Part shown: positions 21,318-32,883 of the stretch, piece after piece | Position numbering within the stretch: the first letter of the stretch is position 1 | How the letters are laid out: every line of letters starts with the position of its first letter | Origin: Diphasiastrum complanatum | Taxonomy: Eukaryota > Streptophyta > Lycopodiopsida > Lycopodiales > Lycopodiaceae | Assembly: GCA_029204225.1 (NCBI GenBank) | Contig: CM055093.1 | Location: 29,463,777 to 29,527,776 of the forward strand | Direction of reading: 5' to 3' | Length of the DNA: 64,000 nucleotides | Program-made: the position numbers and the translations under genes | The notes under the pieces: model-generated | The model's input: only the letters and a program-made list of their open reading frames with translations | What the model was told of the DNA's origin: nothing | Database searches by the model: none

Positions 21318-22770
21318 GAGTTGATTGACAAGGGTTCGAATGTTTGATTCGACAATTGGTCGAATCGATAGTTCGCTTTGACTACCTTCAACAGTTTGAC
21401 TGTTGCGTAAATACCTATCTTCGAATCCCGTGCATTTTTTGTAGACTATGTGACAATGTGAGTAAATATGCAGCAACATCAATGAATCGAGATTAACAAT
21501 GGAATTTAGGGAGTGACAGAGAATAAATCCAACACAAAGCACTATCTTACCCCACCACAGGAGTTACTACTGACATAGAAAATACAGCTAAAATCTTGAT
21601 CAAATTAAACACTTAATCAAATTTGCATGAGCAGCATCAAAATAGTAGTTTATCAGCTTTTATTCAAAAGGATAGTATGGAGATCGAAGTTCCCTATAAT
21701 CCTACAAATTTTTTACTGATCTATTAATTTACACCCATGTCAATCATTGTTTTGGATACTAAGGCATCATATTTCACCCACAACAACAAATGTCAAAGGT
21801 AAGTTGTTGAATTTCATTGTAACATGGAATCATGAACACATCCATCAGACAACAACATAAAGAGAGCACAAAAGTTTGAGAATATAGTAATTCTTTAACA
21901 AGGATTGTAAGAATGACAATTGGAGGCTCTCTTACACCCCAATCTGTTCTCCTCCAAAGAAACTCGCAAACTCAAGGCTCTAAATATGCCAAAAGAGTCT
22001 CCACGCCATAATATTCTACTAGAGTCTCCATGCCATAATGTAGAAGTTTCTACATCTCTCCTCTAAAGAAATGTCTAGAAACATTCCTTCAACAAGTAAT
22101 CTAATAAGAAGTCTGACGTTCTGCAACACAATCAGGGCAGGTCCATGATCAGGGACCTTACAGAAAGATGTGGCTATTTTGTTTTTCCAACTTTTCATGC
22201 TATATATATATGTTTTGTACCAGTGACTGTATGCAATTATGTAAGTCCATGCATACTTCTAAGGGCATGTACCAGTATATGCCTCAATATACACTATAGC
22301 TTTGACAAGGGAGTCATGTGAACTTTTTCATGTTATGCAAGGCTGATCTACATTTAGGCCAATGTAGGATCAGCAAACTAGCTGCAGAAAAGAGTTTAGG
22401 CCGATAATTCATTATCACCTTAAAGGAACTCACTTAGTTTAAGGTTTGATTTGCTGAGTTATTTGCTAGTAAGGTCTATCGTGCAAAAGGAGACTTTTTC
22501 TCCCATGAACTAATGATGCAAAGTAATAACAGACCAATCATCATAAAACCATTTCAACTTTAGGCTCAAAGAATTTTTTGCCGGGACTATATTGTTTAAC
22601 AGCTATACTCAAAGTCCTCTCTAATATGCTAGTTTGTTAAAGACATAACTTATAACTTCTGGAAAACTTTTCCAAAAAATGGGAAGTCATCGCTGATTAA
22701 TTGTCACATAGAAAACAGATTGTATCAACACAGACCTAGTAGTACCTACTAACATATATTAGGCACAAAC
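21318..22770. other. Non-coding stretch, probable THO6 intron
   Basis: AT-rich DNA lying on the 3' side of a recognised THO6 exon on the minus strand. I see no transposon motif or supported coding region. The next THO6 exon downstream was not found here or further left in the window. Confidence 0.5.
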
Positions 22771-22884
22771 CTGGTCTTTCGTGAAAGCAACAGCCTGTGG
22801 GGCTGCTAAAGTCACAATGCGAGTAGCTGCTTCAAGAACTGGCAAATTCCACAATGTTCCACAATTTCCTCCATTCCCGCAAAC
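22771..22884 (-). CDS. THO complex subunit 6 homologue, exon n+2 (114 bp)
   Basis: Minus-strand exon of 38 codons bounded by TAG at the acceptor (22887-22885) and CAG|GTTTGT at the donor. It encodes VCGNGG…TLWNLPVLEA…VAFTKDQ. It lines up with the segment of plant THO6 (DWA1) that reads VCG.G…VWNLP and begins the next WD40 repeat. It follows the exon at 45945-46069 in phase 0 (NWL|VCG). The product is a nuclear WD40 protein of the THO/TREX mRNA-export complex, also described as a CUL4-DDB1 adaptor. Identification is from remembered family sequence, not a search. Confidence 0.78.
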
Positions 22885-23164
22885 CTACAATTGATGTAAT
22901 CACTTCAAATTAAATGTATATAGAGCTCGTTCAATGTGAACCAAAATACTAAGCTGTCTCTTCTCAATTGACCCTTATGATGAGTGTTTTCTTCCATGTG
23001 ACTACAGCATCATTCTTGATCTACATAATTTTGGGATAACTTTGTGCTGGTTATTATGCTCTGAGATGAACTTCAAACAAGTCAAGAGCAACCTAAAATA
23101 TGTAGAGCAAAACCATTAAAGCGAAATCATACCAATTTATAACCCAAATACATAATTGGAATGC
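22885..23164. other. Probable THO6 intron sequence
   Basis: Unique-looking AT-rich DNA immediately upstream (on the minus strand) of the exon at 22771-22884. Nothing else recognised. Confidence 0.5.
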
Positions 23165-23325
23165 CTTAATCACAAATTTAGCATCACATAAGAACAATAG
23201 ACCATAAAAAATGAAGCAAATAGCATCTCCAAGTAAGAATATAAGCATTAAATATAGCCAATGACTAATCCCCTACTAGGAAGAGCAATGAGTCTCTTAC
23301 AAAGGACTCAATAGGAATCTAGATC
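23165..23325 (+). repeat. Direct repeat flanking the big nest, left copy
   Basis: The words cacataag.aacaatagacca, atgaagcaaata, tatagccaatg, atcccct and aagagca.…gagtct recur in the same order and orientation at about 44935-45080. Identity looks like roughly three quarters. The two copies bracket the Gypsy-G/F/D/Copia-2/Gypsy-E nest and may be remnants of LTRs or of an older duplication. Confidence 0.6.
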
Positions 23326-23689
23326 ATTAGCTAGCTTTTACGATCTATGACACACTAGAAGGGCAACTACGGATTCTCCTCCCAGCCACGCGCTCTCTCC
23401 ACTTATGGAAAGGACCCCTTGTCCTTTATCATTAAATTAGTCGATCAATATAGCGTGCGACCCAATGGCATGCTTAGGAGACAACTTGGCACTTACGCAT
23501 ATTAGGGGGGTCTCTCTAAAAATCTTAAGAAAACCCTTTTCACCAGATTTGAACTGTACCATCCACCTATGCAGGGATCTGCCTACCTCCTTGCTCGATC
23601 TTGAAATTGTCTAATCAAAGTTATTGGTGGTTTAAGTTCAAAATCTTACATCAGCATAAATGGTCTGAAAAACATAGCTGAATGTCAAA

Positions 23690-24050
23690 TTTTGAAATTG
23701 GAAGGTACTCATCCCAATTAAACTGCTTCTTGTTGACATATGCTCTCAGCATATTTTCCAGCACTTGGTAAATCCTTTTGGTTTCTCCATCCATCTATGG
23801 ATGACATGATATGCCCATGTTTAACTTAGTATGTAGTTGGTGGAAAATGGCTCTCCAAAATCCACCAGTAAACTTACCGTCACAGTCACTTACTATACCG
23901 GCTGGCAACCCATACAACTTGAAAAGTCCTTTTAACAATCTAGCTAGCTCTGGAGCTTTTACAAGTGCAGTAAATGGAATAAAGTGTGCCACCTTGGTTA
24001 AATGATCTACCATCACCAAAATGGAAGCAAGGATGAGCAAATTAAATTCT
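23690..24050 (-). pseudogene. Ty3/gypsy integrase fragment
   Basis: Minus-strand translation contains [53 protein letters not shown] and, after a stop, VLENMLRAYV. This is the integrase core between the first and third catalytic acids and is closest in wording to Gypsy-2. DRD is changed to DCD. It is an isolated relic. The neighbouring gag sequence (24060 onwards) lies on the other strand and belongs to another element. Confidence 0.8.
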
Positions 24051-24059
24051 TACTGACAC

Positions 24060-24328
24060 AGCATGAGTTGACAATGTCGACCCATCTCGATTTTCAACCA
24101 GAGATTTTTTTCTGCGGACAAGAAATTTAAAAAACTCGCAGCCATTGAATCTTGGATTAACCATTGGTCAGGTTATTTCAACTTACATAACATTCCCAGG
24201 GAGCAGAGTATTTCTTCAATCCCGATTTATCTGGAGGGTAAAGCAATGTCTTGGTGGCGGGATTTCGAACCAAAACCAGAGTGATGGGGCAAATTTCGGG
24301 ATGTTTTCCTGAAAACTTTCATGACAGT
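24060..24328 (+). pseudogene. Gypsy-G gag, left part
   Basis: + strand frame: AAIESWINHWSGYFNL, IPIYLEGKAMSWWRDFEP, then TGA, then WGKFRDVFLKTFM. This is a Ty3/gypsy gag capsid domain. It is cut at 24328 by Gypsy-F and resumes at 44465. A TGA replaces what is probably a Trp codon near 24283. Confidence 0.72.
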
Positions 24329-24543
24329 TGTTAAAGACCAGTTATGGCTCTATCATGATCTCGGCATGGCCGGTTACCAAAGGGCCTGAGGCCTAGTATT
24401 GGCAAGGGGCGGTGACCGACGAGGACATCTGTCCCAAGTTGGAACCGGTGCGTCACGAGCAGTGATCCGGTGTGGCCGCCTGACAAGTTGTCAGAGACGA
24501 GGTATGTCTTGACCGTCAGCGGGACCCTAGCCATCAGTGACAT
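24329..24543 (+). repeat. Gypsy-F 5' LTR, first 215 bp only
   Basis: Matches 43989-44200 of the 3' LTR (tgtta.ag.ccagttatgg … accctagccatca.tgac) with a few differences. Ends where the Gypsy-D LTR begins at 24544. Confidence 0.88.
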
Positions 24544-25053
24544 TGTTAGAATCCCCATCGTCGTGCCGGTCATTGCTAAAGCACAAACAGGTGACGCACG
24601 CTACGTTACCACCCAACCATAGAGGTACTACCACCTCATCCCCGTGCACTGGAGCTACAGACCACCATCAAGCAAGCTCGGATCTCATGTAAGCCATGGT
24701 GTCCCATACCACCATGCCTTACCCTCGACCCTCGCCTACCTACATCCTGAGGCCTAGATACTCGTCCTAACCTGACCACCAGTGGAAGAGCTCTTCATTC
24801 TCCAGGAGAGAATGAATACCAAGCTCATGGAGATCCACCTATATATACATAGTCCAAGAGGGTCATCCCCCTCCACAAGAGTCACGCATGACCAACGACA
24901 CGCGGCAGTTGTGCACACTGACGTGGGTCCATAACAACGAGTTACCGCACGCCAATGAGACATTGACACGTGGCAGCCAAAATCAGCGTTCCGTCCCATT
25001 ACTGAGACCGTCACCTCAGGTTTCTTGTTGCGTACCCTTATGGGTACGTAACA
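24544..25053 (-). repeat. Gypsy-D 3' LTR (510 bp)
   Basis: On the + strand it runs TGTTAGAATC…TACGTAACA. Read on the minus strand it starts TGTTACG, preceded by a purine tract. The U3 end holds the hairpin gtacccttatgggtac (25032-25047). The preceding bases gacat (24539-24543) are the only surviving copy of the target duplication. Confidence 0.85.
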
Positions 25054-25070
25054 TTCCCTCCCCCTTTAAG
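25054..25070 (-). promoter_or_regulatory. Gypsy-D polypurine tract
   Basis: The minus strand reads CTTAAAGGGGGAGGGAA ending exactly at the 3' LTR, the plus-strand primer. Confidence 0.85.
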
Positions 25071-25079
25071 AGTCTCCTC

Positions 25080-25440
25080 CTAATGAGAGCAAGCAAGGGA
25101 AGTTTTCAGTCTTAAATAGTCCTCTCTCTCCCAAGTGTCCTCATCATCAGTCTTGCCTTTCCAACGTACGATAAACTCAGAAACCAAACGGTTTCTCAAT
25201 TGGTGACGACGAACATCAACAACTTTTTCAGGTACATTTTTAGGAACAAAGGTAGACAGATCCTCGAGCTCAACTAGTTCACCTTCCGGAATTAGGGAAT
25301 CCTTCCTACTAAGTCGTTCCTTTAAATGACTCACATGGAAAACAGGATGGACCCCAACCCCAATCGGAAGATCTAGTTGATAAGCGACCGGGTTGATTTT
25401 CTTTACAACCTTATAAGGTCCGCTAAATCCAGGAAAAAGT
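25080..25440 (-). pseudogene. Gypsy-D integrase end and chromodomain
   Basis: Minus-strand frame from 25440: PGFSGPYKVVKKINPVAYQL, HPVFHVSHLKERLS, then a chromodomain-like end (VVDVRRHQLRNRLVSEFIVRWKGK, about 25210-25130). In chromoviruses this end can bind histone marks and steer integration. It is continuous with 38041 onwards across Copia-2. Confidence 0.88.
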
Positions 25441-26484
25441 TGTTAAGAATGATGACTGATGAATCCGTCGGATTCACGAAACTTTCATGAAGGCGAATCA
25501 AGCACGACTCTCTTCGTCTCAGATGGAGTTCAGATGCGGTCGCTGGACACTGCCAGCTGAATCACTCCTACAGTCCTCCAGAGTCTAGTCAGTCACTACT
25601 GATCTACGTTCATAAAATTAATACAACGTTCAACATAGTTTCAATCAAAGTACGGAATTCAAAATGAAACAAGAAGAAACTCAGACACGCGATTAACAGC
25701 AGAAACATTTGCATTCAAGATCAAACACAACACGAATTGATATGTGCGCGAAGGCTACAATATCATCTATTGATTTCTTCTCTCTGATTCTTTGAGCACT
25801 ACGTGCATATCCACGCAGTGCATTGGCGTGAGAGAAATGCGATTCTCTCACGAGTAATCGTCTCGCTTTTACTAGCAGACAGTTGGATCTTCTGATCCTA
25901 GACAGAATTGTCTTCGCACGCAGGCGGACAAGTATTTTGTATTTTTCGTCTTGATTGCTTACTAGCATCAGGCTATTACATTACACTGTATGTGTATTCT
26001 GTTGATCTATATGTCAAGTATCATCCAGTAAGTATGGTCGCTCTATGTAAATCTAAGATTAGAGTGATTAAACATCTACAACTAATCAGGGAATTACAAG
26101 AGTGGCAGATTAGCGACGACCTAAAATGTATCTGCTGACGTCATACCATCAGATCAGATATCTGTACTTCTGGGTACTTGCGTGATCTTAGCTGGTACTC
26201 TTTGGAGCGTGAGGGCAAAACAGGTTTCGTTTTGCTCGTATGCCTTTCTCTCGTACTGGACCGCAAAGGAATCTCGTTCGTGGATCTTTCGTGTTCGCGA
26301 ACCATTCGTCTTCGTCTCCTTTGACTTTGGTGTTCGCGAATCGTTCATCTTCGTCTCCTTTGACTTTCGTGTTCGCGAAACTCTTCGTGTTTCGTGTCCA
26401 GATTTTCGAATTCGTGAACATCTTCGTCAGGTTGAGGGCTGAAAGCTAACAAGGCTTTGTAGTTGGAAACATTTCGTTTCTTCG
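25441..26484 (-). repeat. Copia-2 3' LTR (1044 bp)
   Basis: Direct repeat of 37008-38040. It differs by an 11-13 bp indel (ctaacaaggcttt at about 26447) and scattered bases. Its outer terminal base pair on the pol side is mutated (ttcg in place of ttca). It contains repeated ttcgtcttcgtctcctttgac units at about 26300-26370. Confidence 0.9.
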
Positions 26485-27118
26485 GCTCCCTCTCAAAGCA
26501 TGATAGCTTTACGATCCCGAGACTGCTCCTTTGTCTCTCAAAGAGTCCTTTGTCCAGGGCTTTGGTGAAGATGTCAGCAACCATGTCTTTCGTTCCTATG
26601 AAGGTGGTCTGCATCATCTTCTTTTCAATTAGATCCTAGGCTAAGCCAAATTATTTTGTTGGCCATCTTCGCTGCTGCTACGTACTCTGCTTCGCAGGAT
26701 GACTGGGCCACAACGGTCTGCTTCTAGCTGACCCAGAGAACTGCTGCTCCTGATGCAATGGTGCATCCTCCTAAGACGCTTTTACAGTCGTCCTTGAGAG
26801 ATGCCCAACTAGCATCGCTGTAGGAAAGTATCCTGAAACCTGCACCACGACAATAACACAAGCCATAATCCCTCATTAATTGAAGATATTGCAAAATTTG
26901 TTTTGCAATCTTCTAATGTGTCGAGCCTGGATTCGTGCAGAATTGGCTCATCCTGAATACTGCATAAGCAATATCAGAACGTGTATTGTCAGCAAGGTAC
27001 ATCAGTGATCCTATCAACTTCCTGTAAGGTGTGAGCTGCATATGTTCCTCTCTTCCTCAGTGAGACAGGTTGGGCTTTCTACCCCACCATAGCTCATGTG
27101 GTGTCGTGTGAGGAACAC
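26485..27118 (-). pseudogene. Copia-2 end of integrase, RT end and RNase H
   Basis: On the minus strand, 27118 to about 27060 reads GVPHTTPHELWWGRKPNLSH (integrase end). The sequence then breaks into LTPYRKLIGSLMYLADNTRSDIAY (late RT), SYSDASWASLKDD, AQSSCEAEYVAAA and KDMVADIFTKALDKGLFE (RNase H). The RT catalytic YVDD region is deleted. A stop lies at the fusion. Confidence 0.85.
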
Positions 27119-27123
27119 CAGAC
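27119..27123. repeat. Target-site duplication of Gypsy-E (CAGAC), left copy
   Basis: CAGAC here and at 34833-34837. Removing Gypsy-E and one copy restores the Copia-2 integrase frame (NRTGKS|GVPHTTPHEL on the minus strand). This fixes the Gypsy-E ends to the base. Confidence 0.9.
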
Positions 27124-27588
27124 AGTTACGGACTACAGGATACAGGCCTACTGGGCTACTCTGCATATATTCCGTAGGCCTCTTTACATTTACTATTGGT
27201 TATGTATATTTCTCCTTACGCATTTTATATTAGTCATGTACAGGCCCCAGAGCCTTTTTATATGCTTATGACCCGCACTGGGTCCTTTTTTATGACATTG
27301 ACTGGCCTTGGGCCCTTATTATATGGTTATATGTGGAGTGGGGGCCCGTAGGAGGGCGCACTATTTTCCCTCCACATTTTGCCTCCCTTTACTTTTGAAT
27401 TCCTATTTTAGGATTCATTGGTAGGGTATTTATAGGGGCATTTGTACACTCATTTTTCAGATTATTGATTGGTATTGCTTGGGCTCTTCGTGGGAGAACC
27501 TATTGTCTTGTCTATTGCTTGTAGGGCTTTAGTCTATTGCTGTCTTTTATGCTTCATTGTTTCAACACCTGAGATTTTGATCATAACT
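27124..27588 (+). repeat. Gypsy-E LTR-A (465 bp)
   Basis: Starts AGTTACGG directly after CAGAC and ends ATAACT directly before TGGTATCAGAGC. Same length as LTR-C. The LTR-B portion (391 bp) has exactly the length of 27198-27588. Confidence 0.9.
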
Positions 27589-27600
27589 TGGTATCAGAGC
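27589..27600 (+). promoter_or_regulatory. Gypsy-E primer-binding site, first copy
   Basis: TGGTATCAGAGC abuts LTR-A with no spacer, confirming AACT as the LTR end. The second copy at 29269-29280 reads TGGTATCAGAAC, with one change. Confidence 0.9.
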
Positions 27601-28877
27601 ACTTTCCTAATTGCTGAATTTCAGATCTAATTTTTTGATTGGGTGCCCATTTTCCTTGCTGAATTTTCTCTCTTTGTTGAGGGCTTTCGTCTCTTTGCTT
27701 CAGCAACATTCAGCACAGTTTGGAGGAGGACCAACTCCCATCAGAGCATTTTCCTTGGCGGAGCTTTAGCAGATAGTTAGCGGAAGTACTTCCGCTAAAT
27801 CTGGCGGCCGAAATCTTTTTTTTTTTTTTTGGGCAGATTATTTCCGGCGCCCAAGTTCCAAATCCTTTTCCCTCTTTTTTTTGAATCCTCCATTTGATTC
27901 AGGGAGAGGATTCCCAGTCATCTTTTCAGCATTGATTGGAGGCTGTCCAGCGCCCTACTTCATCACATTTTTCAGCCATTGTTCCAGCAGAGTTTCAGCC
28001 ATATTTCAGTTTTGATTGGAGGCTGTCCATCGTCCTATTTCATCACGTTTTCCACAGATTTCCAGCCATATTTTCAGCATTGATTGAGGCTGTCCAGCGC
28101 CCAATTTCATTCTCCTTGTGGTCACATTTTCCAGCCAGCACTTTGCACACGCTTGGGGCTCTATCGAGAGGTAGCTTTGCTGGTTTTTCCTTGCTTTCCA
28201 CACATTTGTCATTTCCTTCCTTGCTCTTAGTGTCGTTTGTGTACCTAAAGCGTATTTGGGGTGACGACAAAAGTCCGCTCCCTCCAATATTAAGCTTTTC
28301 TTACACTCTCTTCACTTCCTACATTCCTTGACCATGGTCTTCCACTTACCTTGACGAAGTACGGCATGAATTCCGAGATCATCTTAGGGAAGCCATGAGT
28401 GATGTACGCACTGATTTACACCAGGAGTTACGAGAGACGTTCACTGCTCTTTCTGCCCAGATTGTTACACTATCATTACCGTCCAGTGTTTCTCCACTAT
28501 CTCCAACAGTTCCCCCACAACGTACATTTCCACCACCCGAGACTCCTTCATCTTCTGGTCCTTTGCCACGAGACTTTAAGGATAAGGTTCAATTTACTGT
28601 GTATTCTGGGTCATCCGATGGGAATGAACTCGAGAATTGGTATTCTAAGCTTGAAACCTACTTCCTTATGTTTCCTAGGACTGACATTCAGAGGATACAT
28701 TTGGCTGCTTTACATTTGGAGGGCCATGCTGCTACTTGGTGGCGCATGTTTCGCCAGACGGCTTCACACCCTGGCCTTGCTAGTTGGACAGAGTTTATGA
28801 CAGCACTCCGCCTAGCGATGATTGATCCTCAGTGGCTTATTCGACAGCGCGACATCTTTCGCAGTTTATCTCACACT
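27601..28877 (+). pseudogene. Gypsy-E leader and gag, truncated first copy
   Basis: Nearly the same as 29281-30610. The gag start codon (about 28333) is followed by a 35-bp deletion that shifts the frame. The downstream frame (MSDVRTDLHQEL…, 28395 onwards) encodes the gag domain PRDFKDKVQFTVYSG…ATWWRMFRQT up to SLSHTG and stops where LTR-B begins. The Gln codon that is TAG in copy two (30151) is still CAG here. The leader holds repeats of ttgattgg.ggctgtcca.cgccc. Confidence 0.85.
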
Positions 28878-29268
28878 GGTTATGTATATTTCTGGTTACG
28901 CATTTTATATTAGTCATGTACAGGCCCCAGAGCCTTTTTATATGCTTATGACCTGCACTGGGTCCTTTTTTATGACATTGACTGGCCTTGGGCCCTTATT
29001 ATATGGTTATATGTGGAGTGGGGGCCCGTAGGAGGGCGCACTATTTTCCCTCCACATTTTGCCTCCCTTTACTTTTGAATTCCTATTTTAGGATTCATTG
29101 ATAGGGTATTTATAGGGGCATTTGTACACTCATTTTTCAGATTATTGATTGGTATTGCTTGGGCTCTTCGTGGGAGAACCTATTGTCTTGTCTATTGCTT
29201 GTAGGGCTTTAGTCTATTGCTGTCTTTTATGCTTCATTGTTTCAACACCTGAGATTTTGATCATAACT
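28878..29268 (+). repeat. Gypsy-E LTR-B (391 bp, 5'-truncated)
   Basis: Corresponds to LTR-A 27198-27588. It joins gag at the short shared word ggt (cacactggt | tatgtata; gag continues cacactggtgac at 30603 and the LTR reads attggttatg). This is a recombination junction, not an insertion. Confidence 0.9.
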
Positions 29269-29280
29269 TGGTATCAGAAC

Positions 29281-30027
29281 ACTTTCCTGATTGCTGAATT
29301 TCAGATCTGATTTTCTGATTGGGTGCCCATTTTCCTTGCTGATTTTTCTCTCTTTGCTAAGGGCTTTCGTCTCTTTGCTTCAGCAACATTCAACACAGTT
29401 TGGAGGAGGACCAACTCCCATCAGAGCATTTTCCTTGGCGGAGCTTTAGCAGATAGTTAGCGGAAGTACTTCCGCTAAATTTGGCGGACGAATTTTTTTT
29501 TTTTTTTTTTGGGGCAAATTATTTCCGGCGCCCAAGTTCCAAATCCTTTTCCCTTCTTTTTTTTGAATCCTCCATTTGATTCAGGGAAAGGATTCCCAGC
29601 CATCTTTTCAGCATTGATTGGAGGCTGTCCAGCGCCCTACTTCATCACATTTTTCAGCCATTGTTCCAACAGAGTTTCAGCCATATTTCAGTTTTGATTG
29701 GAGGCTGTCCATCGCCCTATTTCATCACGTTTTCCACAGATTTCCAGCCATATTTTCAGCATTGATTGGAGGCTGTCCAGCGCCCAATTTCATTCTCCTT
29801 GTGGTCACATTTTCCAGCCAGCTCTTCGCACACGCTTGGGGCTCTATCGAGAGGTATATTTGCTGGTTTTCCCTTGCTTTCCACACCTTTTCTTGACATT
29901 TGTCATATCCTTTCTTGCTCTTAGTGTCGTTTGTGTACCTAAAACGTATTTGGGGTGACGACAGAAGTCCGCTCCCTCCGATATTAAGATTTTCTTACAC
30001 TCTCTTCACTTCCTGCATTCCTTGACC
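29281..30027 (+). other. Gypsy-E leader, second copy
   Basis: Untranslated leader between the second PBS and the gag ATG at 30028. Contains the same ttgattgg-type repeats. ORFs in it are incidental. Confidence 0.8.
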
Positions 30028-31425
30028 ATGGATACTTCCCCTACATCTTCTGAGCCTCGCATACCGTCTTCCACTTACCTTGACGAAGTACGGCATGAAT
30101 TCCGAGATCATCTTAGGGAAGCCATGAGTGATGTACGCACTGATTTACGCTAGGAGTTACGAGAGACGTTCACTGCTCTTTCTGCCCAGATTGTTACACT
30201 ATCATTACAGTCCAGTGTTTCTCCACTATCTCCACCTGTTCCCCCACAGCGTACATTTCCACCACCCGAGACTCCTTCATCTTCTGGTCCTTTGCCACGA
30301 GACTTTAAGGATAAGGTTCAGCTTACTGTGTATTCTGGGTCATCCGATGGGAATGAACTCGAGAACTGGTATTCTAAGCTTGAGACCTACTTCCTTATGT
30401 TTCCTAAGACTGACATTCAGCGGATACATTTGGCTGCTTTACATTTGGAGGGTCGTGCTGCTACTTGGTGGCGCATGTTTCGCCAGACGGCTTCACACCC
30501 TGGCCTTGCTAGTTGGACAGAGTTTATGACAGCACTCCGCCTAGCGATGATTGATCCTCAGTGGCTTATTCGACAGCGCGACATCTTTCGCAGTTTATCT
30601 CACACTGGTGACTTGGCTGCTTATACGGCACGGTTTATAGAGCTTTCCTATCTATTCCCAGATATTTCTACATTGGAGCTCATCTCTCGCTACGTTGCTG
30701 GTCTACGAGGCACACTCAGGTACGATGTTTCTTCTTTTTTTCCATTCACTCTTTCTCACGCCATCTCCCTTGCTACCGCACTGCAGCACAAGTACTCTCC
30801 CATCTCTTCCTCTGTTTCTCGTCCTTTGCGTCCTTTCACACGTCCTATTTTTGCCTCTCCATCCTCTGCTAGTCCCACATCTGTCAGTTCACCTTCGTCC
30901 ACTCTTCCTTCTGCACCACATCCTCCTTTTTCTCCTCGTCCTGTGTTTGTTCGTCGCTACTCACAGCCTGAGATGTCTGAGATCCGTGAGAAGCGCTTAT
31001 GTTTCAACTGTAAGAGTCCTGATCATATCGCCCGTGATTGCCGACAGCCTGCCGCTGCTACTGCCGTCTATTTCCATGATGCTGACACACCTGATGATAG
31101 TCCTGATTCTGCCATATGCCTTCATATTCTTGATGATGACCCACCTGTTGATCAGTTTGCCACACCCACTAAGCCTGTTCCTGATCCCCCTGATCTAGCT
31201 GTATGCCATTCTCAGCTTACTTATGCTACTTGGGCCGGTAAGCCGAGTCCATGCCATATCCGTCTTCACGTACGTATCACTGGTCGTGAGTTTATTGCCC
31301 TTGTTGACATGGGTAGCACTCACTCGTTTCTCAGCAGTCATATTACTACACGCATTTGTGCTATGCCAGTCACTACGCCTCATCGCCTGCATGTTGAGGT
31401 TGCCAGCGCACTCTTTTCCTAGCAT
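30028..31425 (+). pseudogene. Gypsy-E gag and protease (amber stop, frameshift)
   Basis: ATG 30028 opens MDTSPTSSEPRI…. A TAG at 30151-30153 replaces Gln. The frame then runs on with the gag domain (DFKDKVQLTVYSG, ATWWRMFRQT, SRYVAGLRGTLRYDV), a Ser/Pro-rich stretch, a CCHC knuckle CFNCKSPDHIARDC (31000-31041) and a protease box VDMGSTHSF (about 31303-31329). The expected DTG or DSG has become DMG, consistent with ACG to ATG. A frameshift near 31412 separates it from the rest of pol. Confidence 0.88.
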
Positions 31426-32883
31426 GCAGATGTATCAGCAGCTTTCATATCGGATTGGAGACTTCCTTGGTCGGGCAGATTTTCATATTATTCCGCTTAC
31501 ACGGTACGATCTTATCCTCGGTGCTGATTGGTTTGCATCCCTTGGTGCAGTTACAGTAGACCTCCAGCAGCAGACATTGACATTCTCTCATGATGGTACT
31601 CAGCATATATTTTCTGGTATTGATTCTCGGCAGGACTATCAGCTTATTTCCGGGAAGCGGTTCATATGGAGCCTCCCGAAGGCCCATTGTGCGGCTATTC
31701 TTTCTGTTCAGCCAGTTCAACCTATTGCAGATGCACCACCTTTGCCACAGGTATTTTCTGAACTGTTGCGTGAATTTGAGCATGTTTTTAGAGAGTCGAC
31801 TCAGTTACCACCTTTACGAGATGTCAACCCCCCATATAAACCTTGTTTCCTCTGCATCACCTCCTTCTCGTCCTCCTTTTCGTATGTCTATTGTTGAGCG
31901 CGAGGAAGTCCAGCGTCAGGTGTCTGATTTATTCAACAAGGCCTTATTTTTCCTAGCCACAGTCCTTTTGGTGCTCCTGTTTTACTTGTTGATAAGAAGG
32001 ATGGTACTGAACGTCTATGTATAGATTATCGTGCTTTAAATAAACTTACTATCCGTAATCAGTACCGTATCCCTCATATGGATGACATGTTTGACCAGTT
32101 AGGCCAAGCCAAGATCTTTTCTAAACTTCCAATGGCCCGCCCACTTTTCAGAATGTCATGAATAACATCTTTCATCCTCTGCTTGAAAAGTGTGTCATTG
32201 TTTATTTTGACGATATCCTCATTTATAGCACCACTCTCTCTCTTCATGTTCAGCACGTTCGTTCTGTTTTTGTTTTGTTAGTTACTCATCATCTGTATGC
32301 TAAACGTTCTAAATGTTCTTTTGCTGTTGTACAAATCGAGTTTTTGGGCTTCTTTGTTACTAATGGTACTGTTCGTCTCGACCCTCGTAAGGTCCGTTCT
32401 ATTCTTTCATGGCCTGTGCCTGCTGATGTTCATGATGTTCGTATGTTTCTTGGTCTTGCTATCCATCTTCGTAAACCAGTTGCTCATTTTGCCACTCTTG
32501 CATCTCCTTTGCATGCTCTGTTGAAAAAGGAAACTTCGTTTGCTTGGACTCCCGCATGTCAGTCAGCTTTTGATACTTTGAAGGTTAAGCTTACCACTGC
32601 CCCTATTTTATGTCTTCCAGATTTTTCCCAGCATTTTGCTGTTGAGACTGATGCTAGTTCCACAGGATTAGGTGCTTTGTTACGTCAGCGTCAGTGTGTT
32701 ATTGCATATGAATCCCGTCGTCTTCGTTCGTATGAGCAGCGCTATTCCACTCATGAAAAAGAGTTGCTTGCTATCATTTTTGCTTTAAAGAAGTGGCGTC
32801 ATTATCTATATCATGTTCCGTTTGATGTTTTTACTGATCACCAGTCACTTCGTCTCGTCCTTCCTCTCACCCTCACCAAGTTT
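31426..32883 (+). pseudogene. Gypsy-E protease end, reverse transcriptase and RNase H
   Basis: Contains ILGADWFASLG (protease end), then RT sequence in shifting frames: VLLVDKKDGTERLCIDYRALNKL (about 31972-32040), DDMFDQLGQAKIFSKL, then a deletion of about 60 codons. It resumes at PPTFQNVMNNIF (about 32136) and continues through VYFDDILIYS (about 32202-32231). RNase H has ETDASSTGLGALL (about 32644) and HEKELLAI. The end of RNase H is deleted at about 32870. Confidence 0.88.

Noticed and set aside
24060-24328. Joining the integrase fragment at 23690-24050 with the gag at 24060-24328 as one element
   Set aside because: They are on opposite strands and in the wrong order for a single gypsy element.
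28878-29268. Reading LTR-B as a second, nested Gypsy-E insertion
   Set aside because: It lacks its own start and any target duplication, and it joins gag at a 3-bp shared word. A duplication within one element fits better.
30695-31198. Leu/Pro/His-rich + strand frame overlapping Gypsy-E gag
   Set aside because: Shadow frame of the Ser/Pro-rich gag linker. The gag frame carries the CCHC knuckle.
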